Below, piece after piece: positions 1 through 5,309 of a stretch of 5,309 nucleotides of DNA. The position numbers and the translations under genes are program-made. Every line of letters begins with the position of its first letter. Position 1 is the stretch's first letter. The notes under the pieces are model-generated. The model did no database searches. It was not told the DNA's origin and was given only the letters and a program-made list of their open reading frames with translations. The stretch comes from Streptococcaceae bacterium (lineage in GTDB: Bacteria > Bacillota > Bacilli > Lactobacillales > Streptococcaceae), in NCBI GenBank assembly GCA_031279745.1, contig JAITHN010000044.1:1-5309 (forward strand). Reading direction: 5' to 3'.

Positions 1-484
1 CTACACCGTAGTGTTTGCCTTCTTTATCCAGATAATCATTCGCAAGTTGTATAGCTTCTTCATAAACACTAGGTAACGCTGCGCTGTAATTTCCCAATAC
101 CGCCTGAGTGATTTCTGCATACGGATACACTCCGTCTGGTATCGCAAGATGGGAAAAGTCACGTCCTGTGAATTTTGATTTTATCGCAATTTTTATATTG
201 TGAAAGGTAAATCTTCTCGTAAAGAAATAAAGAATTTCCTTGTCCGGAGAAACAGAGTAAAGCTCTCTAAACGTCTCCGCGCGATCCTTCATTAAGTATT
301 TGTCAATGGAGTCAAAAAAATCATCCTTTGCAGCATACTTTCCATAATGGGTCGTTCTTAAAGACTCTCTCAGCTCATCAAGCGAATTGAACTGAATATA
401 CTTTTGAAATTCTTCATTTGTCAGAAGTTCCCCTTCACGAATACGAACGAGTATGTTCACTTGACTATATTGAATGTCTTCCAT
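1..484 (-). CDS. ntpC: V-type ATPase subunit C (d/AC39-like), N-terminal part, cut by window edge
   Basis: The first 161 codons of the V-type ATPase C subunit (eukaryotic d, or AC39) can be read; the gene continues past the left edge. In this family the protein is a funnel of helices that sits on the cytoplasmic face of the c-ring and receives the central stalk, coupling ATP hydrolysis to ring rotation. The translation opens MEDIQYSQVN and contains the family-like segment HNIKIAIKSK (residues 95-104), with the conserved N-x-K core, and YGKYAAKDDF (47-56). It has no membrane segments, as expected. Family members are usually about 330 residues, so roughly half is present. The ATG at 484-482 is the first possible start, because an in-frame TAG (the ntpE stop) lies three codons upstream. 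Its Shine-Dalgarno GAGG overlaps that stop. Family assignment rests on sequence features plus operon position after ntpE. Confidence 0.9.
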   Translation of the reverse strand, partial: MEDIQYSQVNILVRIREGELLTNEEFQKYIQFNSLDELRESLRTTHYGKYAAKDDFFDSIDKYLMKDRAETFRELYSVSPDKEILYFFTRRFTFHNIKIAIKSKFTGRDFSHLAIPDGVYPYAEITQAVLGNYSAALPSVYEEAIQLANDYLDKEGKHYGV

Positions 485-496
485 TTTCCACCTCTA
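485..496 (-). promoter_or_regulatory. ntpC ribosome binding site overlapping the ntpE stop
   Basis: On the minus strand the sequence TAGAGGTGGAAA runs straight into the ntpC ATG. The ntpE amber stop is the start of the GAGG Shine-Dalgarno core, which lies six bases before the ATG. The arrangement favours termination-reinitiation, so NtpE and NtpC synthesis is probably coupled. The stop and the ntpC start are in the same reading frame, which also fixes the ntpC start. Confidence 0.75.
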
Positions 497-1066
497 TTCT
501 GGGAAAAGAACTTTGCTCAGCTCGAATGCATGCTTTTCTTCAATCTCACGGAAGATAGCCGCCGTGGTGAAATTGTATTCCACCGTTTCGTTTTGTAGAA
601 GAAAGCCATACGTTTCTGGAACAAACTCTTTCGATAGGACGATTCCTCGGTTTTGCAAAGATTCTGGGAGTTCTTGAATGTGTTTCTCAGAGTATGCCCC
701 AAGTTGTATCACTCCATTTTGGAACTCTGTTTTCTTAACGGATTTCTTCACTAAGTCTAAGAAATCAGCCGTTGAAATTTTCTCAAACTCCTGTTCTGCT
801 TTCTTTAAATTGACTTTCAATTGTTTTTGCTTCTCCACGAGAATTTCTCTTCCTGAAGAGAGCTTCATCGCTTCGATCGATTTTTCTGTTGAAACATTGA
901 GCGCTCTTTCTTTTAAGGCAAATTCCTTTTCCAACTCTTTCACCTTTTGAGCAAACGATTTTTCTAAGCTCTCTTTTTTTATCAAGAAATCTTTTTCTAC
1001 CGTCTCTGAAATCTCTTGATGCGCTTCGTCTAGAATCTCCTGCATCATTTTTTCTAAACTTGACAT
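494..1066 (-). CDS. ntpE: V-type ATPase subunit E (peripheral stalk)
   Basis: This is the E subunit, 190 residues, the usual size for the vATP-synt_E family. With the G/H-type subunit (NtpF here) it forms the peripheral stalks that hold the catalytic A3B3 head still against the membrane subunit NtpI. Residues 1 to about 97 are highly charged, rich in Glu, Lys and Gln and without proline, typical of a long coiled coil. Residues 98-190 form the compact C-terminal domain, ending in the family-like pattern with GFLLQ (154-158), YNFTTAAIFREIEE (164-177) and a hydrophobic tail ELSKVLFPE. It is cytoplasmic, with no membrane segment. The ATG at 1066 lies two bases after the ntpK TAA; its Shine-Dalgarno AAAGGA is formed by the last ntpK codons. 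The stop is TAG, with ntpC starting nine bases later in the same frame. Confidence 0.95.
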   Translation of the reverse strand: MSSLEKMMQEILDEAHQEISETVEKDFLIKKESLEKSFAQKVKELEKEFALKERALNVSTEKSIEAMKLSSGREILVEKQKQLKVNLKKAEQEFEKISTADFLDLVKKSVKKTEFQNGVIQLGAYSEKHIQELPESLQNRGIVLSKEFVPETYGFLLQNETVEYNFTTAAIFREIEEKHAFELSKVLFPE

Positions 1067-1068
1067 AA

Positions 1069-1545
1069 TTATCCTTTCACACCTGATACCAAGAGATAAC
1101 TAATTACAAACCCTAATATCGCATAGGTTTCAACCATCGCAGCATAGATAATCCCTTTTGTTGCTTGTTCCGGACGTTTTGCAAGAATTTGAATCCCAGC
1201 TGCTGCGACGCGTCCTTGCGCAATTCCGCTTGAAAGTCCTGTAAAGGCAATCGGCAATGCTGCAGCAATGTAGGCGAGCCCACTTTGAATAGGTAACTCA
1301 GGTGTTACATTGGTAAAGATTAAAAACGCAATTACAAATCCATACAATCCTTGAGTCCCTGGAAGGAGTTGAAAAATCAACGCCTGACCAACTTTTTCTG
1401 GTTGTTCTGTTGTCAGAGCTGAAACCGCTTCACCTGTAATCCCTACTCCCTTTGCAGAGCCCATTCCTGAAAAAATCGTTGCAATTGCCATACCAAAGAA
1501 AGCAAAAACCATTCCGCCATTATGTGCCGTTAAATATTCAAACAT
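1069..1545 (-). CDS. ntpK: V-type ATPase subunit K (16-kDa proteolipid, c-ring), Na+-type
   Basis: This is the rotor-ring proteolipid, 158 residues with four membrane helices (about 11-35, 53-78, 86-112, 130-153), a fused duplication of the two-helix c hairpin. In E. hirae ten copies form the ring. The sequence closely resembles E. hirae NtpK as I recall it, including SGMGSAKGVG (26-35), LLPGTQGLYGFVIAFL (60-75), SGIAQGRVAAAGIQILAKRP (106-125) and AAMVETYAILGFVIS (135-149). The ion-carrying carboxylate is Glu139. The other residues reported to coordinate or close over Na+ in the E. hirae structure (Leu61, Thr64, Gln65, Tyr68, Gln110) are all present at the same positions. In the first hairpin the place of Glu139 is taken by Gly63, so each subunit carries one ion. 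This supports Na+ as coupling ion by homology. The start follows a strong GGAGGA, 14 bases after the ntpI stop. Confidence 0.97.
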   Translation of the reverse strand: MFEYLTAHNGGMVFAFFGMAIATIFSGMGSAKGVGITGEAVSALTTEQPEKVGQALIFQLLPGTQGLYGFVIAFLIFTNVTPELPIQSGLAYIAAALPIAFTGLSSGIAQGRVAAAGIQILAKRPEQATKGIIYAAMVETYAILGFVISYLLVSGVKG

Positions 1546-1550
1546 GTGTA

Positions 1551-1557
1551 TTCCTCC
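1551..1557 (-). promoter_or_regulatory. Strong ntpK ribosome binding site
   Basis: TGGAGGA lies at near-ideal distance (about six bases) from the ntpK ATG, inside the 14-base gap after ntpI. This is a stronger site than those of ntpI (GAGAG) and ntpE (AAAGGA). It fits the need for many more c-subunits than a/I or stalk subunits from one transcript. The quantitative effect is inferred. Confidence 0.7.
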
Positions 1558-1559
1558 AA

Positions 1560-3554
1560 TTATTCTTTTTCTGATTTGTTTTCAAAATTAAAATGTTTTT
1601 CAGCCATCTTAAATGGCTCAAGCGCTCTTCCGCCCCCTTGGTAAAATTTGCCAAAGAATTCCACGTATTGCAAACGAGCACTGTGCACATACGCCCCCAA
1701 GTAAGAAAGAAATAAATTCAATGACTGCAAAACTACAATGAGTAGAATGCCAATTGTCCATTTAAGTGGTGTAGGTAAAAATCCGACCAATAGATTAAAG
1801 GCAGCCGCAATACTCCCGCCTGAGATTCCTAAAGCCATTAAACGCGTGTAACTGACGAGGTCTCCAATATATCCTGAAATCCCGTAAAAATTGTAGAGCC
1901 CTTTTACCAAAGCTCTCCCCTTCTTTTTCGACTGAAGAGTGGGTCCTAAAATAATACAAAGCGTGGATAAAACTGCCAAGACAATTCCTAATTTTGCAAT
2001 TCCGGAATTCCCGAGAATCATCTCTCCAAGAACGTACATGAGTCCCCCAATAAGAACGCCTTGCCAAGCAAATCCTTCTGTAACCATTTCAACATAGTTC
2101 TTCTTTTTTAAATGAAGCGCACTAGAAAGTCCCAGTCCCGTTAAAATTTGCAAAAACCCAAAAGCAAGACTCAGAATAAGAATTGTATTTACATCTCGAG
2201 TCGTTGAAATCAATGGGAAAGGGAGAGGGATGCTTAATATATTTTTCGGTAAATTCGCCCCAAAAAACGAACTATATATGAATCCCCAAATAATCGTTGG
2301 AATGGATAAAATTTGGAAAAATTTCACGAAATTCAAGAAACTTTTCTTGAAGACCTGTGTTTTTAATGCAAGCGTAGTCGCGAACAACAATACAAGTCCG
2401 TAGCCAATATCTGCGACCATCATCCCAAAGAACACAAAATAAAATGGCGTCATCCAAGGCGTCGGGTCGATTTCATCGTATTTGGGTAGGGCATACATTG
2501 CCGTCAAATTTTCGAAAGGTTGCACGAGACGGTTATTTCTAAACTGAATGGGATATTTTTCAACTTCCATCTCCTTTGTATCCACTTCCTCAATAACCAC
2601 CATATTTTTGTCTGCAAGTTTTTGAAGTGCAGTATGCACATTTTGAGCGTCCAGTTCTCCCACCCATATTTCTATATAGCGAATGGACTCATCGGTATTC
2701 GTCTTTAAACGAATGTTGAGGCGCTCTTTTTCAGCCAAAAGATTTTCTTCAGCAAGATAGAGGGTTTCTACATCCTCTGCAAGTGACATCGTTCGCTTTT
2801 GAATCTTCTTCAATGCTTTTTGATTGCGTTCTTTTTGTTTTTGAAGGATGTGATAATTTTCAAGAGGCTTCCCTTTTTCATGATAGGACAAAATCTGCCC
2901 TCCACTTTTTTCAATCCGCCCTCGCAACTCTTCTCCGTATTTAGCCCGAACCAGAAGAAAGACTTGCGCATCATTCTGATTTTCGGATAGGACTTCTGAA
3001 TGAAACCCGTCAAAGTCCTCATGCATCTCCTTCAAGAAGAGGTCGACCACCTTTTTGTCAAAAGAAACTGAAAATGCTCGCACGGTTGCATAGTGAGAAA
3101 ATCTTTTCATATCCACATCGAGTGATCGCCAAAGAGAGAAAAAGTTTTCTCTCTCTCTTAGAGTCTCCATCTCTTGAAGCAACTCTTCTCTCTCAAAAGA
3201 CAACTGCTCAATTTGATCAATGCACTCAAACAATGACGTTTCCTCGACCGCCTTTTGAATTTCTCCAAAACTCAGCACGCGCCGTTTCACCTTTACGCTC
3301 TTTCCATTTCGTTCTACAAAAGTAATGGCTTGCTGAACACGTAAGATTTTTTCCTTCAGCTTCGTCAATTGCATTTGAATGGACTCATTTGTTTTCGTTT
3401 CCACAACGGATTGAAAAAAGAAACGTTTCGGGAATTCACTCTCCAGTTGAGTGTTTACGATTTCCACGGCTTGAAGCTCTTGAAGTGTTTGTAAAACAAT
3501 TTCGCTGTTTTTCTCTCTCATTAAAAGAGAGAAACGCGTCATTTTACTAATCAT
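1560..3554 (-). CDS. ntpI: V-type ATPase subunit I (a-subunit, stator membrane protein)
   Basis: This is the 664-residue stator subunit that forms the ion half-channels beside the c-ring. Residues 1 to about 365 are the cytoplasmic arm: an N-terminal mixed fold, two long charged helices (about 55-140 and 230-290) and a small globular tip, which contacts the peripheral stalks. Residues 370-640 are the membrane domain with about seven or eight helices, opening FYFVFFGMMVADIGYG (371-386). Two signature arginines are present: Arg571 in GDLVSYTRLMALG (564-576) and Arg627 in HSARLQYVEFFGKFY (624-638). They correspond to the pair essential for ion release in E. hirae and yeast a-subunits. The chosen ATG at 3554 overlaps the ntpF stop by eight bases (ATGATTAG) and has GAGAG six bases upstream. 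An ATG at 3542 (Met5) lacks a ribosome site. Length and order are normal for the family. Confidence 0.96.
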   Translation of the reverse strand: MISKMTRFSLLMREKNSEIVLQTLQELQAVEIVNTQLESEFPKRFFFQSVVETKTNESIQMQLTKLKEKILRVQQAITFVERNGKSVKVKRRVLSFGEIQKAVEETSLFECIDQIEQLSFEREELLQEMETLRERENFFSLWRSLDVDMKRFSHYATVRAFSVSFDKKVVDLFLKEMHEDFDGFHSEVLSENQNDAQVFLLVRAKYGEELRGRIEKSGGQILSYHEKGKPLENYHILQKQKERNQKALKKIQKRTMSLAEDVETLYLAEENLLAEKERLNIRLKTNTDESIRYIEIWVGELDAQNVHTALQKLADKNMVVIEEVDTKEMEVEKYPIQFRNNRLVQPFENLTAMYALPKYDEIDPTPWMTPFYFVFFGMMVADIGYGLVLLFATTLALKTQVFKKSFLNFVKFFQILSIPTIIWGFIYSSFFGANLPKNILSIPLPFPLISTTRDVNTILILSLAFGFLQILTGLGLSSALHLKKKNYVEMVTEGFAWQGVLIGGLMYVLGEMILGNSGIAKLGIVLAVLSTLCIILGPTLQSKKKGRALVKGLYNFYGISGYIGDLVSYTRLMALGISGGSIAAAFNLLVGFLPTPLKWTIGILLIVVLQSLNLFLSYLGAYVHSARLQYVEFFGKFYQGGGRALEPFKMAEKHFNFENKSEKE

Positions 3555-3870
3555 ACATTTCTCTCGCTTTCTTCATTAAATAGTTCACCGATTTATCTTG
3601 ATTCTCTCTGACTTGGCGGCTTAGTTTTGCTAAGGCTTCTGTTTTTGATGCAAGGAGTTGCGCTTTCATCCGTTCTGATTTTTGCGCCAACTCTTTTTCT
3701 AGCTCGGTTTGCTTTAGCGATAAACTTCGTTTTCGTTCCGCAAGAGCTTCATCAAGCTCTTTTTGCAGCTTTAATAGGTTTTCCTCAGCTGTCTTTTCCG
3801 CCTGCTCTCTAAACGCTTGAATTTCTTTTTCATTTTTTTGAACTGTTTTCAACGCTTGATATGCCGTCAT
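3547..3870 (-). CDS. ntpF: V-type ATPase subunit F (G/H-like peripheral stalk)
   Basis: This is a 107-residue, almost entirely helical, charged protein, beginning MTAYQALKTV and rich in Lys, Glu, Gln and Arg, with no proline or tryptophan. The pattern is that of the G/H peripheral stalk subunit that forms a heterodimeric coiled coil with NtpE. It is the first gene of the operon, as in E. hirae, and the stalk assignment rests largely on this position and composition, since such coiled coils diverge quickly. The open frame extends upstream to 3948, but that extension would translate the terminator-like hairpin and has a non-native composition (Cys, Trp, Phe). The ATG at 3870 has AGGAGG four bases upstream and is the real start. 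The stop overlaps the ntpI start. The protein is probably cytoplasmic and bound to NtpI. Confidence 0.88.
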   Translation of the reverse strand: MTAYQALKTVQKNEKEIQAFREQAEKTAEENLLKLQKELDEALAERKRSLSLKQTELEKELAQKSERMKAQLLASKTEALAKLSRQVRENQDKSVNYLMKKAREMYD

Positions 3871-3880
3871 CTCTCCTCCT
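3871..3880 (-). promoter_or_regulatory. ntpF ribosome binding site, abutting the upstream T-tract
   Basis: AGGAGGAGAG lies immediately before the ATG at 3870 and decides this start over upstream in-frame ATGs. It begins two bases after the six-T tract of the hairpin at 3889-3946. Any transcript that stops at the T-tract loses this site and the whole operon. Confidence 0.85.
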
Positions 3881-3882
3881 AT

Positions 3883-3946
3883 AAAAAAGGGCATGTGCAG
3901 ATGTGTTTTATCCGCCCAGATAAAACAAACCTTGAAGCACATGCCC
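3883..3946 (-). terminator. Intrinsic terminator or attenuator in front of the ntp operon
   Basis: Read on the minus strand, a perfect 10-bp outer stem GGGCATGTGC (3946-3937) pairs with GCACATGCCC (3898-3889). A perfect 9-bp inner stem TGTTTTATC (3927-3919) pairs with GATAAAACA (3912-3904), closed by the loop TGGGCG. The stems are separated by an asymmetric internal loop of nine bases (TTCAAGGTT) on the 5' side and five (CATCT) on the 3' side. Six T residues (3888-3883) follow directly. There is no matching A-tract before the stem, so it works only leftward. It ends transcription from the AI-2E-family gene 51 bases upstream. Its contact with the ntpF ribosome site means it probably also controls entry into the operon. 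The internal loop is unusual for a plain terminator. Confidence 0.8.
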
Positions 3947-3997
3947 AACCGTTCTTTATTTCTTTTAGTCTATCAAAATTTCTACACGAAAGAAAGC

Positions 3998-5146
3998 TTA
4001 TTTTTCAGCTTCTGCAGTCTGGTCCTCTTCATAGAGGCCGCTGACTTCTCTGTACCAGTCATACACATGGGTTACCAAGACTTTTACCACTGCATAGAGC
4101 GGAATCCCGATGATTACCCCTAATAGTCCTAATACTTTTCCACTCGTTAAGAGAACGAGCAAGATAGTCACTGGATGAATCTTTAGTTGATTTCCTAAAA
4201 CAAGAGGGGAAATTAATCGTCCTTCAAGTGTTTGTTCCACGATAAAGACAACAATGACCTTCAACAAGAAAACAGGACCTCCAACTACCCCTAATACCAA
4301 TGCCGGAAGCATGGCAAGGAAGGAACCTAGATAAGGAATCATATTCAAAATACCAGCAGAAATGGCGATGGTCACTGCATAGTCTAACCCAATAATCTTA
4401 AACCCAATCAAGAACAAGCCAGCCACGGCAAGTGCAACTAAAATTTGCCCACGAATATAATTTGAAATTTGACCGTTCATATCGACCAAAATTTTCTCCG
4501 TTGCATTCCGCCATCGAACTGGAACTGCTTTCAACACTTTTGGCAATAAATCTTTACCATCAAGCAGTAGATAGAAGAGAATGAACGGCATGGTGATTAG
4601 CCCAAGTACCACCGTAGTAATCGTCGCAACGATATTCCCAATTCCATCAATCACATGCGTTGAAGCAGTTTGTGCAAATTCAAGTATTTTTTTGCTCAGA
4701 TCATTCGTCCACTCAAGCAAACGTTCTCTAAAAGGAGCAAAAAATCCATTTTCAAGCAGTTCTTTCGATTTGTGGTCAATTGTTTTTACAAAATAAGGCA
4801 CTTGTTTTAAAAAGTTTTCAATCTGTTTTTCTAAATTTGGAATAAGAACGACGATCCCCCAAATCAACAGCCCAAGAATCAAAACAAAAAGGACTGCAAT
4901 CGTTGCTGCTCTTGGAATTTTCTTTGTTTCAAAATAATTGACGATTGGATTTAATAAATAATAAAAGACAACTGCCAAAATAATGGGAAATCCAACGATT
5001 TGAACGAATTGTTGAAAAGGTTCAAATACCCATGCCACTTTCGTTAATACTAAAATATTTAACAAGATTAAAAATAAAATCAACAAAAAAGTGACGATTT
5101 TATTGTTCAAAAACCAGTCAAAAAATATTGGTCGCTTTTTCTCCAT
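3998..5146 (-). CDS. AI-2E (YhhT/PerM, UPF0118) family membrane transporter
   Basis: This is a complete 382-residue polytopic membrane protein of the AI-2E exporter family, of normal length. Predicted membrane segments lie at about 17-39, 51-72, 79-103, 172-196, 235-275 (two), 278-303 and 324-358. The soluble region 104-170 between the third and fourth is typical of the family. Conserved stretches are FYLLLDGKDL (191-200), NYIRGQILVA (229-238), PYLGSFLAMLPA (271-282), LEGRLISPLVLG (308-319) and KIHPVTILL (322-330). The tail is short and acidic. Substrates vary: E. coli TqsA affects AI-2 export, and a Halobacillus member has been reported as a Na+(Li+)/H+ antiporter, so the substrate here is undetermined. 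The ATG overlaps the TAA of the preceding gene by one base (TAATG), with GGTGA upstream, implying translational coupling. The stop is followed by the terminator-like hairpin. Confidence 0.93.
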   Translation of the reverse strand: MEKKRPIFFDWFLNNKIVTFLLILFLILLNILVLTKVAWVFEPFQQFVQIVGFPIILAVVFYYLLNPIVNYFETKKIPRAATIAVLFVLILGLLIWGIVVLIPNLEKQIENFLKQVPYFVKTIDHKSKELLENGFFAPFRERLLEWTNDLSKKILEFAQTASTHVIDGIGNIVATITTVVLGLITMPFILFYLLLDGKDLLPKVLKAVPVRWRNATEKILVDMNGQISNYIRGQILVALAVAGLFLIGFKIIGLDYAVTIAISAGILNMIPYLGSFLAMLPALVLGVVGGPVFLLKVIVVFIVEQTLEGRLISPLVLGNQLKIHPVTILLVLLTSGKVLGLLGVIIGIPLYAVVKVLVTHVYDWYREVSGLYEEDQTAEAEK

Positions 5147-5309
5147 TATTTTTCACCGCCATATCTAATTTCCATGCCCACCGACACTTTCGGAAAGACT
5201 GAAGGTGTCAGATGAATCGAGTTTTTGACCTCAAAATCAACATCTTCTTGAAAAAAGAATGTCGTATGTCCTAGTTCCGTCAAATAACGATTTGCAAGTT
5301 CCCCTAATC
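5146..5309 (-). CDS. Unrecognised protein, C-terminal 53 residues only
   Basis: An open frame enters from the right edge (first full codon at 5307) and ends with TAA at 5148-5146. The visible tail starts LGELANRYLTEL and ends PKVSVGMEIRYGGEK. It appears soluble, with a mix of polar and hydrophobic residues, four phenylalanines close together (about residues 20-22 and 28) and no membrane segment. I do not recognise the family. The stop shares an A with the ATG of the AI-2E-family gene, and the last codons provide that gene's Shine-Dalgarno GGTGA, so the two are co-transcribed and probably translationally coupled. Reality is supported by the uninterrupted frame, the coupling and coding-like composition, although 53 codons is a short sample. 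Confidence 0.7.
   Translation of the reverse strand, partial: LGELANRYLTELGHTTFFFQEDVDFEVKNSIHLTPSVFPKVSVGMEIRYGGEK

Larger units (their letters stand above)
3871..3997 (-). promoter_or_regulatory. Leader/intergenic region between the AI-2E-family gene and ntpF
   Basis: This 127-base gap is the only sizeable non-coding stretch and the only plausible place here for an ntp promoter. Its upstream part (3997-3947) is AT-rich. A possible extended -10, TG-A-TAGACT (3975-3967), is present, but the -35 at a 17-base spacing (TTTCTT, 3995-3990) is poor. A start near 3960 would give a leader of about 90 bases containing the complete hairpin. A second, weak possibility lies inside the hairpin (TTCAAG, 18 bases, GATAAA), with a start close to 3897. 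Neither is convincing, and read-through from the AI-2E-family unit is equally possible. Confidence 0.3.

Noticed and set aside
404..598. Plus-strand open frame opposite ntpC/ntpE, and similar plus-strand frames at 678-950, 3074-3325, 3817-4123 and 4581-4796
   Set aside because: All lie antisense to well-supported genes, have no convincing ribosome sites, and their translations look like reverse-frame products.
1795..2067. Minus-strand open frames nested in ntpI (also 2272-2457 and 2810-3022)
   Set aside because: They are out-of-frame shadows of the ntpI membrane and arm domains without family-like sequence.
3133..3154. Perfect 10-bp inverted repeat (agagagaaaa / ttttctctct) inside ntpI
   Set aside because: It has only a two-base centre, no T-tract follows in the sense direction, and it lies in conserved-frame coding sequence for charged residues; likely low-complexity chance rather than a terminator.
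3149..3158. CT dinucleotide run in ntpI, possible slippage or phase-variation tract
   Set aside because: Five units is too short for a convincing phase-variable repeat, and the frame through it is intact.
3530..3542. Alternative ntpI start at ATG 3542
   Set aside because: There is no Shine-Dalgarno at a suitable distance, whereas ATG 3554 has GAGAG upstream and the common stop/start overlap with ntpF.
3871..3948. In-frame upstream extension of ntpF with ATGs at 3948 and 3894
   Set aside because: It would translate the terminator hairpin and T-tract, has atypical composition, and lacks a ribosome site; ATG 3870 has AGGAGG at the right distance.
3961..4000. A second terminator immediately after the AI-2E-family stop
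   Set aside because: Only the short palindrome AAGCTT and AT-rich sequence are present; no stem of useful length precedes a T-tract before the 3946 hairpin.

Overview
The window carries the first five genes of a prokaryotic V-type (A/V-type) ATPase operon, in the order ntpF-ntpI-ntpK-ntpE-ntpC. All are on the minus strand, so the operon reads from right to left, and ntpC runs off the left edge. The order matches the start of the Enterococcus hirae Na+-translocating ATPase operon (ntpFIKECGABD...). The catalytic subunits A and B and the stalk subunits G and D would therefore be expected just beyond position 1. The near-identical NtpK, strong GGAGG-type ribosome binding sites, AT-leaning codon use and tight gene packing suggest a low-GC Firmicute, most likely of the order Lactobacillales (Enterococcus/Carnobacterium-like). 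The genus cannot be fixed from this sequence.

Layout, right to left along transcription. Positions 5309-5146 hold the C-terminal 53 codons of an unrecognised gene. Its TAA shares one base with the ATG of a complete AI-2E/YhhT (UPF0118) family membrane protein (5146-3998). A 127-base leader (3997-3871) follows, holding a long two-part hairpin with a T-tract, which has the anatomy of an intrinsic terminator. The T-tract ends only two bases before the Shine-Dalgarno sequence of ntpF. Then come ntpF (peripheral stalk G/H-like), ntpI (membrane a/I subunit), ntpK (c-ring subunit), ntpE (peripheral stalk E) and the N-terminal half of ntpC (d/C subunit). These five genes overlap or are separated by at most 14 bases, so they are clearly one transcript.

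The genes form the membrane sector and its connections. NtpK builds the rotor ring, NtpI supplies the ion half-channels and essential arginines, NtpF and NtpE pair as peripheral stalks, and NtpC seats the central stalk on the ring. NtpK keeps the set of residues that binds Na+ in E. hirae NtpK (Leu61, Thr64, Gln65, Tyr68, Gln110, Glu139) at the same positions, so a sodium pump or Na+-coupled ATP synthase is the most likely function.

The most interesting point is the terminator-like hairpin directly in front of ntpF. There is little room for a promoter after it, so it may be a transcription attenuator for the ATPase operon, perhaps ion-responsive, rather than only the end of the upstream unit. 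No mobile elements, CRISPR arrays or RNA genes were seen, and no gene was found on the plus strand.
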